This document shows, in pieces, positions 10,185 through 21,726 of a stretch of DNA of 64,000 bases. The notes beneath the pieces are model-generated. The model saw nothing but the letters and a program-made list of their open reading frames with translations, had not been told where the DNA came from and searched no databases. The stretch is from the NCBI RefSeq assembly GCF_003589595.1, contig NW_020653719.1:1129616-1193615 (forward strand), read 5' to 3'. Each line of letters begins with the position of its first letter. Positions within the stretch are counted from its first letter, which is position 1. This DNA is from Hyposmocoma kahamanoa (lineage: Eukaryota > Arthropoda > Insecta > Lepidoptera > Cosmopterigidae). The position numbers and the translations under genes were made by a program.

Positions 10185-11510
10185 CGCTTGTGAAGTCTAT
10201 GAGACTTGGTTTTTGTGAATTGAGAAAGTGTTTTCGTGTACATAGGCAATATTTTATATTACTATATTTTAAAGTGTGTTCTTATAATGTTTTCATTATA
10301 TTTCATTGTAAAGGTGGTTGTCTTGGTTACATACTATGCTATCCTCGCGACAGGAAGCGCGTAGCCGGACGCGCATATCTAGCTACTGTATCTATCTCGT
10401 TCTCTAAACCCATGCTACACAAACTCTATCCTTATCCAACACCAAAAACTCCCAATAGTTTTTTCTCCCTCTCACTCCAGCTCTTGCGTGTTGCGTAATG
10501 AGGCGGTCAACTTTTATTTTGTGACCGTTACACATTATTGCGGCGTCATCTAGGGTGAGATGACTCTCTCGGCTACTGTATAATGATGGATGTTAGGAAG
10601 GAGCGCCCAAATTACAACACTTTTTATTTTATTAGAATAATAACGAGTCTTTTGATGTGGAATTACAATTCGAAGAAATAATGACTGTTCTCTATCTATA
10701 TGAATTTATTTATAGATGTGTATGCTTAATAATAATTCCGAACATTTAAACGATAGTTACTTGTTAGTAGCAGTTTAGCTAAGTCGCGTGCTACCGGTCC
10801 AGAAGCTTGCGTCTGCAACGGCTAGAAATCATCTCCGCGTCCGGTCATTCCGTCAGTTGCAGCGGTTTTAATTATTAATGAAACTGCCCGCCACGGGAAA
10901 GCCGCACTACGGCCGGCTTTGCTTCCGCTCGCGACGCTGCACTTCATTCATAAAACTGTATCTCCAAACCGGAACGTCCTAAACACATTTAAGGACGCGA
11001 GAAATTCAACCTTATAGTATTAAACAAAAGGTTGCAGTGTGAGCGTGACAGAGAAATATTCTATCTACTTTTATTAACGGTACGGTTAAAGAACGAAAAT
11101 AGACATCGTAACAAGTCATAACTTGGAGGGTGTGCGGACGAAAGTGGTTTTTCTACCAGCAGCGGAAAGCAGCTTTCCGTTTGAGGACACATTTCCAATT
11201 AAGCCTTATAGGGGCCAGAGGTTCTCGATTGATTTACTTGCTAGTCGTGAATGGGACGCGTTGTGGTCAGTGAGGTGCGAAGATCTAGTAATCGGTAAAT
11301 AGAATGACTTCACCACTGGCCGACTTGGCTATTGACTTGACTGTCAACTTTTACGTGTCGATACACCGCTGCGTGACTACAGTTACTAGCATCGGAAACA
11401 CTAGTAACTGTAATAACATTGAATTAATTAGTATCTAACTGCATACTAGGAGGTATGTGGAAGTTCTTGTCAAGTAGGAAAACGTACCAAGAAAACATAA
11501 AATTAAAAAA
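10185..11510. other. Single-copy-looking region with two GC-raised patches
   Basis: Patches at 10340-10600 and 10785-10990 are richer in G and C. The second holds a homeodomain-type core (TTTTAATTATTAATGAAA) next to GCGCCC-like words. No supported exon. Regulatory function is only a guess. Confidence 0.35.
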
Positions 11511-11515
11511 AAAAA

Positions 11516-11728
11516 ATTTTTTACACACTCATAGCCCCGTACTGGGGAAACTCTGTATCGCGGATGCCATGGACACGCACATAAACAACTACAAACTACA
11601 CCCAAACTCATAAGAGAATTAAAAAGTAGTGTAGACCATACACATATTTCTGCCGGGCCGGCCCGGGAATCGAACTCAGGATCTCTGCGTGGCAGATCAG
11701 CACGGTAACTGTTCGGCCACAGAGGCAT
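11516..11728 (-). mobile_element. SINE family A, full length
   Basis: The minus strand starts TGCCTCTGTGGCCGAACAGT, has box B GAGTTCGATTCCCGGGCC, and ends GGGGCTATGAGTGTGTAAAA. The GGCCGG after box B is duplicated. Confidence 0.9.
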
Positions 11729-11729
11729 T

Positions 11730-13180
11730 TCATTAATAATTAAGTATTACCCTACGTTTCCAACGTTTGTAAGTACTTTAAAAGAAATCACTAAAATTGT
11801 TACCTGAACAAATTCCTACGAAATACGGAAAAATAATCTTATTTCAAGCTACAAGTCGTTGTAATTCTCGAAAAGTTCCAGTTGCTTTATCTCGGGAATG
11901 AGAATTGAATGGCTGATTGAAATGAAATTACCAATTTACAACACGGTACCATGTTGTTCACCCAACGACATGCTGCGTAATTGTAATTGGTAATCATCGA
12001 GCGAAACATGATGCTTACAAGCTACTGGTTTGCTTTTGAACCTGAGTAAAAGATCGACACACGCATATCCGAGTTTCTCAGAACCGATTGATATTGTGTT
12101 TCAAATTTTGGAGTATTTCGCACGAACAAAAAGATATCGGTGCCACACTGTCTGCATCACCACAAAGGGGCGCTCTTTTTATAAATTGCACCTTAGTAAT
12201 GCAATTTGTTTCTTTGCTGGACCAAATTCAACTTTATGATCTACGACACAATGATTTAAATTAATTTGTGCATTATTATCGCCATAATGAGCATCGTTTT
12301 TGTGTTTGGGGCTCACAATGTGGTGCTTATGTGTACCGGATATAGTCTGATCTTGAATGAGTCCGCGTAAAAAACGCATTTGCGATTATGCACGACCGAT
12401 TTGTCGTCGTCACTCGATACGAGCGAAGCCGTGGGCGATTATTGTATCGCGTTACACGGAAGATACTTGCATTCTGTTTGTAGGAAGGTCTTCATATTTA
12501 TACTATGCTCTCTATTGTGTACTTTTGCCTATTCTATTGTAAGTTTTTATATCAAACTTGTAGTTTTGACTTCTATAATATGAAAGCCATTCAATAAAAC
12601 AAGTTTAACATATTCGACGACATTCAAATAAAACTTTTAACTTTTAATACTGAATTGATGTAATTTATAGTTCTAGCTGTAACGTAAGACTTTGATTAAC
12701 ATATAAAGCGTGATAAATTGGTGTGAAACCATGTTTAATAGAGATTTCAAGTAGTTGGTTCTACAAATACAGGTTGTTTTTTTAATGTCACACTATTTTA
12801 AAGCACTATTAAGTTTTAACTTTGAGAAAAACAGATAGTTATGTACGTGTTTTATTTCCCGTATGGAAAAGTTACTATTTAGTTTCACAATTTAATAGGT
12901 AGGAAATCAAGAGTATAATCAGCCTCTGGATATATCGTGAAATATGAAATGAATGCGTGTAGATTTTAGGTTCGCATTGGATTATAAAATAACACATGTG
13001 AGCAATGTTATTATAAATACTTATGTTATAATGGCGGCCACACCACCTATGCTTGCATCCATTATTTATTGCACATTCCAAATTAGAAGACAGTACTGTA
13101 AGTATATCAGAATAAGCTAATGCACTACTAAACTACATTTATTGCTGAGTAGCAAATTCTTGGAGGCAATATACATTAAG
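11730..13180. other. No recognisable feature
   Basis: No repeats shared with the rest of the window. Two overlapping ~60-codon frames near 12357-12583 are typical of chance. Confidence 0.4.
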
Positions 13181-13184
13181 ATGT

Positions 13185-13400
13185 GGTTGCCCGTGGTTTT
13201 GAATGAAAAACGTACTTTTTTATACACCTATGGCCATACGGAATATATCGCTTTAAATTTGAATACGATATGTTCATTATAATTTACACTGGACGTTTAA
13301 GTGACCATAACAATAATATTGTATGGGATTGACTCATTTCTCTCAATTATGTACATTTTGATGTACTCAGAACCTTCGGAGGTCATGATAAAATATCAGG
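13185..13400 (+). repeat. Family F copy
   Basis: TGAATGAAAAACGTACTTTT, ACACCTATGGCCATACGGAA, TTTAAATTTGAATACGATAT and TATGTACATTTTGATGTACT align in order with 9850-10180 and 32320-32545. Confidence 0.5.
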
Positions 13401-13570
13401 AGATGAATATAAATGAGGGTGAAAGGATTTTTATCCTGTATTAATTTTATTGTGTATTTTTACGTTTTAGGTTTTCATACTACATTATCTCAAGCAAGTT
13501 TTTAAGAACTATTTTTAATAAGCATTTTAAATCTGAGAACTTATTCACTTATAACTCGTATATTTACATC

Positions 13571-15468
13571 ATGATGGCGAATAAACACAAGTTGGTCGAA
13601 AAAATGTCACGTAATAGTATAATAATTAAACCCTGGATTACCCCTGGATATGCGATAGGATAGGATAGGATAGGATAGGATAGGTGTATATGAAATCGTG
13701 ATGCTATGCATCTTAGGCTAAAAAACTCGCCTAAAAACAATATTCTTAGCACTAGTAACCGCAGATATCGTAATTTCTGTAATGATCTCCTGAGGAAGTT
13801 GAAAATCACTTACGAAAAGTGCGAATTAGAGAGGGCTAAAAATAATCCAAAAGATCTGTGGAATGTTATTAAGACCATCACGAACTCAAAGCAAACTAAA
13901 AGTGATCCTGAGGAACTCTTGAATATGACGTATGACAGGAAGTCTGCCGTTAACCGGGTTAATGAGTTCTTTGTTAGCATTGGCAGCAATCTAGCCGCAA
14001 AAATTGCTCCCACTTCACAAGTATCCCAGGTTGACCAATCGCTAAGCTATAACCCTATGGGCAATTCATTTGCCATTTTACTAATTGATGAGACCGAAGT
14101 TAGGGGACTAATTTTAGGTCTTCGTAGCTATTGTGCTACTGGGTGGGATGAGATATCACCTCGGTTGCTTAAACAGTCCTGTGATATTGTAACGCCGGTG
14201 TTGACTCATGTCTTTAACCTCTGTATAACATATGGAGTCTTCCCGCGAGTTCTGAAACACGCAATCGTACATCCAATTTACAAAGGGGGAACTAGTGATA
14301 ACGTTCATAACTATAAACCAATATCAGTCCTTACTGCCCTTTCCAAGATCTTGGAGAGATACCTCAACACCTGCTTAATTAAGTATCTTGAAAAATATAA
14401 TTTATTGTCAAACAATTAATACGGTTTCCGGAACAATGTTTCTACAGAAGACGGTATTTTAAATTTTGTGACGAATCTTGTCACACGTATTGACAGCAAA
14501 CATAAGTGTTACGGTGTATTTTTGGACCTCACCAAAGCGTTCGACACGGTATCTGTTCCCATCCTCTTATCTAAACTTGAACACCTGGGAATTCGAGGTC
14601 TTGCCGTGAACATCTTTACCAGTTATTTATCGGAACGCACACAAAGTGTTAAAATTGGTACCCTGGTCAGTGACGAGGAATTAATTGGCTATGGTGTCCC
14701 TCAACGACGCATTCTTGGCCCTACGCTGTTTTTAGTATACATGGACCAGCTATGTAGTTTGCCGCTTTAGGACTGTGACCTCAAAACCAGAATTGCTTCC
14801 TCTAGACATAAAAATACATAACTGCTCCACCTCTGACACCATCAAGTGTAATTGTAAACCTCTCGATACTGCGTGATCCATTAAGTATCTGGGTGTACAC
14901 CTAGACGATAGACTTGACTGGCATGTTCAAATTAAATCACTTTCATCCCGAGTCTGAAGACTTATTTACATTTTTAAGAACCTCCGCCATTCAGCTGACC
15001 GAAAAACTCTTTTTATGGTATACTTAGTACTATGCCAGTCAGTCATCTCCTGCTGCATCCCGGTGTGGGGTGGTGCCAACAAGACCTATGTACTAAAATT
15101 GGAACGGACTCAGCGGGCGATTCTCAAAGTTATGACTTTTAAAAAACGCACATACTCTACTGCTAACCTGTACAATGAGTGTAAAGTACTTACAGTAAGA
15201 CAACTTTTTGTTCTGCGGTTGCTTCTGCGTAAACATCGGTAACTACCTTATTCCATTGCTATTGCAAGCAGTGGAAGTCATATGTCCTCAGGTAAAATGT
15301 CGCACTACATGGGCTAAACAGCAATATAATGCTCTAAGTTGTAAATTATACAACAGGGTAAACAAATTAAGTCACATTCATACACTGTCGAAGTATGCCG
15401 TTAAAAAAGTGCTCCAAGACACACTTTTAACTGTAAATTATCATGACAGCGAAAACCTGTTAATGTGA
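13571..15468 (+). pseudogene. Broken CR1/Daphne-like LINE reverse transcriptase
   Basis: This relic of a non-LTR retrotransposon once encoded the reverse transcriptase used for target-primed copying. In order: KPWITPG (about 13628), then after a TAGGA-repeat interruption MHLRLKNSPKN (13706), YRNFCNDLL, an insect-LINE region with NPKDLWNVI, and NEFFVSIG. Next come IYKGG...NYKPIS and the RT block YGVFLDLTKAFDTV (motif A) and GVPQRRILGP, where the usual QGS is altered. It is disabled several ways. A stop at 14417 sits where Q is expected before YGFRNN. A deletion after 14770 removes the catalytic YADD box. Further stops lie near 14872 and 14956, and there is a frameshift near 15240. IKYLGVHLDDRLDW and VWGGANKTYVLKLE follow, and the C-terminus ends NYHDSENLLM. 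The 5' endonuclease and ORF1 are missing. The clade is assigned from motif style. Confidence 0.85.
13656..13684 (+). repeat. (TAGGA)n microsatellite inside the LINE frame
   Basis: Five TAGGA units plus TAGG lie between the KPWITPG and NRDAMHLRLK parts of the relic. The normal coding sequence there is short, so this is probably an expansion after insertion. It is not the insect telomere repeat TTAGG. Confidence 0.9.
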
Positions 15469-15475
15469 AGAAATG

Positions 15476-15489
15476 CACACACACACAAA

Positions 15490-15522
<33 letters not shown>
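15476..15522. repeat. (CA)n microsatellite at the LINE 3' end
   Basis: CA repeats with one interruption (AAACC, 15487-15491) begin 8 bp after the LINE stop codon and run into the assembly gap. Confidence 0.95.
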
Positions 15523-15532
15523 NNNNNNNNNN
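15523..15532. other. Assembly gap (10 N)
   Basis: Ten N directly follow the CA tract. The repeat's true length, and whether sequence is missing, is unknown. Confidence 1.
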
Positions 15533-15900
15533 AGGATTCAGAGCACCAAAAAAAATATTTTTTCCTTGTTGCTAAGTACTTCTTGTTTTTTCTTTTCTAT
15601 CATAACATTTTTTCATCTGTTACCTCTGTCCATTTTGCTTGCGTATTACACATAAAGTCAATTCAGAAAACATGTTTGTTTATAGTCGGCAATGAACTGG
15701 ATGATTCAGCTGTCAAATTGCCACACAAAGTAGCCGCTGGTAAATCACAAATAACTTTCACAGCCTGTCATACACTGTCATACCGTGTTATTTAAAATTT
15801 TTTTACATTAGCATAAGGAATGTTGTATTTGAAAGTGTGAAAAGTATTAATGTGCTAATAACATAATTAAATATTTAAAAAATACAGTGTATTGGTATTA
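15533..15900. other. No recognisable feature after the gap
   Basis: A 70-codon frame (15583-15795) has no recognisable motif. It could be the far flank of the LINE insertion. Confidence 0.35.
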
Positions 15901-15904
15901 TAGG

Positions 15905-16100
15905 CATAAGTCACATCACATACATTGGCTCTGACCCCAAAGTAAGTAACTAAAGCACTGTGTTATGGAAATTAGAAACAACGACCGTACCACAAATAAC
16001 CAGACCCGATACAATACAGAAAATTTACGTTTGTCTACAATCTACATTGACACAGCCGGCCAAGATGGAACCTAGGTACGCCGATATGGCGACACCTTGA
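15905..16100 (-). mobile_element. SINE family C
   Basis: Complement of the C body: CCAAAGTAAGTAACTAAAGC, GTTATGGAAAT, CCGTACCACAAAT. It ends at the complement of the head words GTGTCGCCAT. Box B is degraded. Confidence 0.7.
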
Positions 16101-16117
16101 AAGTATTTCGCCTCAAA

Positions 16118-16228
16118 GGGGGAAAATTAGAGGATGAATCCGATTCGTTGGATCTCACCCACTTTCCGTTAATCTTTTAATAAAACTTGGGAGATAGATG
16201 TAAATATAATTAATTTTTCCAAGTGTCG
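16118..16228 (+). repeat. Family H: short repeat shared with 62.8 kb
   Basis: ATTAGAGGATGAATCCG, TCACCCACTTTCCGTTAA and TTTAATAAAACTTGG match 62822-62930 in order. The family is not recognised. Confidence 0.45.
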
Positions 16229-16238
16229 TACGTATCGA

Positions 16239-16547
16239 GTAGCAGTAGAGCTCCTTGTGAAAGAGTTCACCCAGGGAAGTACTGCCACCTTACCTATTTC
16301 TGCTGCCAAGTAGTAATGTCAGCATTACTGTGTTCCAGTTTTGAAGGGTAAGGGTGCTGGTGAAATTAAAGGCACGTGGGACTTGTCAACTTATGTCTCA
16401 GGGTGACGAGCGCAGTGGCAGTGCCCGTCAGATCTTTGCTATTTAAAGCTCTGAATGGCACTGCAACTGTTATGGACAGGCGGGTAGCTTACCATCAGTC
16501 GCACGGCTTGTTCGTCCCGTTACTCGATGTTATTTAAAAAAAAAAAA
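16239..16547 (+). repeat. R-family copy, full length
   Basis: GTAGCAGTAGAGCTCCTTGT to GTCCCGTTACTCGATGTTAT plus an A-run. The first hairpin is AGTAATG-TCAG-CATTACT. The loop differs from the common TGAG while the stem is kept. Confidence 0.92.
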
Positions 16548-16569
16548 TTTCAATATAGGATTATTATAT

Positions 16570-16752
16570 ACTACGACCTCCGGGTCAAGTGGCTTGCACA
16601 CCGGCTTTCACGGTGTCGCCATCTCTGAGGTCCCGGGTTCGTGAAGAAAAACTAACTTTTCTATACTTTCTCTAGTCTAGGTATTTGTGGTACCGTAGTT
16701 GTTTCCGATGTCAAGCAACGCCAATGATGTTGTTTAATATTTATTTATTTAT
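16570..16752 (+). mobile_element. SINE family C with tRNA-like head
   Basis: The head has GACCTCCGGGTCAAGTGGCT (box A region), ACCGGCTTTCACGGTGTCGC and box B-like GAGGTCCCGGGTTCG. The body follows after a deletion: ACTAACTTTTCTATA, TTTGTGGTACCGTAGTTG, ending GTTGTTTAATATTTATTTAT. Confidence 0.75.
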
Positions 16753-16754
16753 TT

Positions 16755-18778
16755 TATTGTAACAAACCAAATTGGGCCTAAACAGAGGAACACTTTCTAA
16801 AGACAATCCGTGTCCAGCAGTAAGACGTTTACATTTGAACGAAGTTCTATGCAGTATTAAACACAGTCCTTATTGCACGATATTGTTATTTATACAAAAT
16901 GAGGCGTCATTTTAATAAGTCCAATTTCTCAATGCGTTTCAACAAATCATCACATTACGTCTCGTGGCTCTTGCAGCGTCTCCCACTTTCAAGAAATGAT
17001 CAATCATAAAGTGCGAGGTGATTTTTCACCACTTTTGTTTTCCCAAAAAATCACACTGTAAATATAGAGACTCAAAAATAGAGGTGTTGAAACGTTTCTC
17101 TCAAAACCTCACCTGTCTGGAACTTCACCGATATTTTGTCAGTCTCAATTTATTTTCATTCATTTTTCGTGAGACACTCGTCTGTTATCTGAGGATTATA
17201 ATAACTATGAATATTTTAACAAATAAAACACGAATTTGCATTCATATCGTGAGAAAACGACCTAGCCAAAACTTCGTAACAGATAAATATTGATAGAATT
17301 TTTAGATTTATGCTTTGTGTAAATAGAGTGTATCATTGTTTGTTTAGTGCTTTTAATTACTAATAAACCATTTTAGACTTTGTTTTAATACCAATAAGAC
17401 ATACAGCGACTAAAACTTATAACACTTTACGAAATAATTCATTGGCAAATAATCTTATAAAAATCTTAAGTAGTGTTGTTGTGTAATACGTCCAATAAGA
17501 TGTTTTTTTCTCTTTGCTCCAAATGCAGTTATTAGGTTGGGTTGGAGAGAGTGCCGTTTGGGCTTGCTACAGAGTAGCTTATTAAGTTGCGAAACATTTT
17601 TTATAATACACGTAAGTATGTAGGTAAAGGTGTATACTATTTATATCAAACCGACGTAGCTTTTACCAGTAAGGCTTTAGTCAAGCAACATTTTATATAA
17701 GCATTTTTTGTTATACGTGCTATAATAGGTATAGTGAAAAAAAATGAATGAATGAACTTTTGTTCCATGGCTTTTAATAATTCATCAAATTTTAATTTTC
17801 ATATAAAAATAAAAATATTAAGTAAATCGCTCTAAACGGTGATAACTCTGTGCGAAGCGATAGCGTAAATACCACTTGATGCAAAACGCAGGAATGTGGG
17901 TGGGGTTGTCGGAGGGAACGTTTGTATTTGTACACATTTGAACTTACTACCTTACTACTAAATACAGATCTAAAAAGGTCAGATAATGCAAAACCTTACA
18001 AGTTTATTTTTAAGTAAATTTATTATTTTTGTAAAAAGTCATGGAACAAAAGATGTTGTTTATAGTGTTAGTAATATAGACTAGCGAGGTTGTTAGCATT
18101 TTACAAAACAACCCTGTATATCTTGTTCACTTTTATAAGTTGGACTACTGGTTATATAATTAAGCTACAAATTATGATCTATCGATCCGTTAGTGAATGA
18201 ACCGACCGGTTCTAACATGATTCCAGTTGGTGAACGCATCAGCGCAAGTGCACTGGATTAAATGATCAACTCGAATTTATATCATGACTTACTAGCCTTT
18301 TGAGGATATTTTTATTAACTGAAATGTTTTTCGATGAAGTGTGTGTGAGAGAGAGGTTTAGTGAGATGTGGTTAAATGCTCGACTCATTAAATCACCGCA
18401 ATCATCCTTAACCCCTCACTAACAGCCACTTGGAAACATAGTATCATAAAGAAATAAGTACCGTGTAATTGTGGAGTTAAATGGTTTTAATCTAGGCACT
18501 GTACCTTACCACGCTGGAAATGCTCATATTAACGGGTGATTGAATCGTTCACTTTACCTGTAAAAAAAAGAATGAAGTAAGTACTTTACAAATAATATTG
18601 TTTTCTAGAATAGTCTTGAAAATTGACTAATTCGTCAAGAACCGTCAAAAAAAACTAAGGTAGTAATATCTGGCGCGCAAAGCCGGTGAATCGCATACCG
18701 TACCTACCGGTTCAATGGGGTCCGTTCTTTATGCCCCTGGTTTTTTCTGCACCCGATTCAAATAATTCTATACTTAAT
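16755..18778. other. AT-rich region, no gene or repeat recognised
   Basis: A 91-codon frame at 17018-17293 looks random. The words ATGGAACAAAAG near 18040 and GTTCCATGGC near 17763 are weakly inverted but too short to call an element. Confidence 0.35.
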
Positions 18779-18780
18779 TA

Positions 18781-18905
18781 AATGCCTCCGTGGCCGAACG
18801 GTTATCACGCTAGTCTGCCACGTATATGTTCGTGTCCACGGCACCCGTGATACAGGGCTTGCTTAGTGCGGGCCTGCGAATGTGTTGCGTTATGTTACGT
18901 TGTAT
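18781..18905 (+). mobile_element. SINE family A with the centre deleted
   Basis: The head TGCCTCCGTGGCCGAACGGT to CTGCCACGT joins directly to TATGTTCGTGTCCACGGCAC. About 90 bp including box B are gone, so internal Pol III initiation is lost. Confidence 0.85.
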
Positions 18906-19680
18906 CAATATTTTTTGTCAGATACGAGTTAATTTGCATTAAGTACTGTTGATAACTAAGATGTTTAAGGACATTTTAGTTTATGTATGTATGATACAAC
19001 TATGTCTTATTGTTTATTGCTAAGAAGCTCGCATTGGTGAGACTTATAGAAGTAGGAAAAGTATTTTTTTTACACCTACAAATTTTTACTTTATAAAACA
19101 AGTTCTTTTCATGTTCGATACTTTTAAATTTTGTTACAACTGATACATACATTCCTAGACATCGACATGTTTGTTTTTAATCGTTATTTATGATAGTTGA
19201 ATGTTAAAAAAGAAACTTATTTTTTATAAAAACAGTTATTTTGATATTGGTCTGTTAAATGCATACTTTTAGTTTAGTAATCTTCACATTTTTTTAAAAC
19301 TTGTATTTTATATTAAGTAACTAAGTACGATAACATGACACCTAAATAAATTATTAAAATAATTATGACATGCACTTATTTCATCAAGTGTAACAAACAC
19401 ATTTTTTTTACATGAGGTTCAAGTTATTTTAAATTATATTCATAGAGCCTAACAATATTACATACTGATCAAAATTTTATTATTTTAGTAAAAAGATTTT
19501 TGTGACACCAGTACATTTAATAAAAATTTGCTTTAAATTACATTTATCCTAACTAACCCGAAGGAAACCGGGGTACGAACGAACCTGCTGTTCAATGCAG
19601 TCATGTAATTGTTTTTAACTTCAAAAAAGGAAAACATTATCAATTAGATGAACATTTTTAAAATTTTTGGTTTGTTTTTT
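18906..19680. other. Very AT-rich, no feature recognised
   Basis: Many stops in all frames and no shared repeat. A short richer patch (ACCCGAAGGAAACCGGGGTA) lies near 19556. Confidence 0.4.
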
Positions 19681-19684
19681 TATT

Positions 19685-19862
19685 ATACTATCGTGACGGA
19701 ATGAACAATTCACGCGCCTGGTGGTAAGCTATATAGGTCTATAACAGTTGCAGTGCCAATCAGAGCTTTAAGCCGCAAAGACCTGAGAGCCAGTGCCATT
19801 GCGCGCGTCACTCTGAGACATAAGTTGATAAGACCCATGTGCCCAGCACCCTTACCCAGTTA
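19685..19862 (-). repeat. R-family copy, 5'-truncated
   Basis: Starts TCGTGACGGAATGAACAATT, keeps the hairpin region, ends at the complement of GGGTAAGGGTGCTGG. Confidence 0.85.
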
Positions 19863-19864
19863 GC

Positions 19865-20345
19865 AGTGGCAAAAACCTCACATTTTTAGCCAGTCAATTA
19901 TACAGAAAGTAACGAACATCATATTACGATTCGTTGAAATAATACATCACGGATTAACCCTTAATTTTCGTGAGCTATGTCCCTTTTACTGTGACCCTCA
20001 CTGTAACTGTTCACATTACAGTTGTCTACTTAACTGTCGGTTCTTTATCAAAGATATTATTGTCGAATTATTATTAAACCCGTCGAGGGTGAAATGACAT
20101 GTAACTGTCATCTTTTTAGGGTTCCCTGAGGAAGAGGCGTGGTCGCCAGACGGCTTCCAATGGGAATCTGGTGCGAGAGAATATAATTGAAATTCTACAC
20201 CTTGTCTTTGTGAGGACCCCTATTTTTGGAACACATTATGTAGATTTTTGAGAGTATATGAAACTGTTTGGCTTTTGTCACTTTTTATACTTATGGCACA
20301 TAAATCATAACGGTTTATTATGTCATTCTAAAGTTATCCATCTTA
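19865..20345. other. Single-copy region holding an exon-like stretch
   Basis: TGTCATCTTTTTAG (acceptor-like, AG at 20118-20119) precedes a frame open from 20120 to a stop near 20250, beginning GSLRKRRGRQTASNGNLV. A possible donor (CTG|GTGCGA) lies at 20171. No family match, so I do not call a gene. Confidence 0.25.
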
Positions 20346-20379
20346 AAAATATTAATATTAATATTAATATTATTATTAA

Positions 20380-20550
20380 TATTTATTTTTATTGAATATC
20401 ATGATGTTTTTTACGTCCATGATATTCATCTATTTTTTATAAAAACAGTACTAGTTTGTTATTATTATTGATACAAAGACAGAACAAACAAAAAGATAAA
20501 TTCCTTAAGTTAGTTGCCACGTTAAGGTAACAGACGCTGGTTCGGGTCAA
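20380..20550 (-). mobile_element. SINE family B, degraded
   Basis: CATGATATTCAT, ACAGTACTAGTTTGTTATTA, TTGATACAAAGACAGAACA and AAATTCCTTAAG are the family B tail on the minus strand. GACGCTGGTTCGGGT is the remnant of the head. A local inverted repeat, GAATATCATG/CATGATATTC, spans about 20394-20427. Confidence 0.55.
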
Positions 20551-20565
20551 GCATGTTTTTAATTA

Positions 20566-20868
20566 TTTTTTTTAATAACATCAAGTGACGGGACGAGCAA
20601 ATCGTGCGCCTGATGGTAAGCTACACGCCTATCCATAATAGTTACAGTGCCACTCAGAGCTTTAAATTGCAAAGATCTGAAGGGCATTGCCTGCCCGCCA
20701 CCTTGAGACGTAAGTTGACAAGTCCCATGTGCCTCTAATTTTACCAGTACCCTTACCCTTCAAATCCGGAACACAGTAATGCTGACATTACCGCTTGGCG
20801 GCAGAAATAGGTAAGGTGGCAGTATTACCCTGGACGAATTCTTTCACAAGGAGCTCTACTGCTACTAA
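20566..20868 (-). repeat. R-family copy, full length
   Basis: Runs from the T-run and AACATCAAGTGACGGGACGA to GGAGCTCTACTGCTACTAAA. The first hairpin is CAGTAATG-CTGA-CATTACCG, one pair lost. Confidence 0.92.
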
Positions 20869-20872
20869 AAAA

Positions 20873-20950
20873 TCGCCCACTGCTAATAAGTCGGATCGAA
20901 GGAATTTTTCTTTGCGTTTGTTCAATCTTTGTATCAATAATAATAATAAT
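20873..20950 (+). mobile_element. SINE family B fragment
   Basis: GTCGGATCGAAGGAATTTTT then TTCAATCTTTGTATCAATAA with an (AAT)n end. Only the tail after box B remains. Confidence 0.65.
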
Positions 20951-21720
20951 TATATAATATAAAAAGTAATATTTGTTCATATGCGGTTATTAAAACTTTC
21001 TTGAGTACCCACGCCCGCAAGATTCTGTAATACAAGACTCATTTTAAAATTAAAATATCAGGTGGGTCTATAGTTTGAACAAATGTGCCGAAAAGGCGGT
21101 TCTTTTGCAAATGTATTCCAAAACAGTTTTTTCTTTCAATGGCACCGCAATGCATCAGCTAATATTATTTAAATTAAACACGAAAGTACTGACAATAGCG
21201 TATGGACACATACAACAAGATTTACAACATTCAAGATTAAAAGTCCAAACGACCCAATAAACAAACTAGACAGTTTCCTTCAATATGAGAAATCATTTCT
21301 CACGCTAATTTGCTGTCGATTGACAACTCGACATCATTTCGAACCGTCCGCACATAAAAATTAAACTATTTCCTAATTAAAACCATTAAAAAGTTAGAAG
21401 CGCCCACTTCCGTGTCAGTTATTTGTGGTAACCCCTTCACTGGCTATTAAGGGACTGTGGGGTTAAATGAGATATTTTTCAAAGCTTCAACTCTCAGCCG
21501 CTTAATGAGTTGTCACCGCGGCTATTTTCGACACTGGTACAGATGGAGAAAAACAAATGAAAATCAGTCGAACAATGAGCCATTTTGAAAACGTAACGGG
21601 TTCGTGTTCGCTTTCGTTGTAAGCATTAAAAATTACCACCAAGTATACAAGGTAAATAATTACCCGTAATAAATTATTAAAGTAATTATTTTACTTTCTG
21701 TGTCAATCAGTAACATCTAT
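20951..21720. other. Single-copy-looking region
   Basis: No repeat. 21290-21600 is more complex, with CTAATTAAAACCATTAAAAA (TAAT cores) and CAGCCGCTTAATGAGTTGTC. No exon supported. Confidence 0.35.
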
Positions 21721-21726
21721 GGAACA

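Noticed and set aside
13656..13684. Telomere-type repeat
   Set aside because: The unit is TAGGA, not the insect TTAGG, and it sits inside a LINE coding relic.
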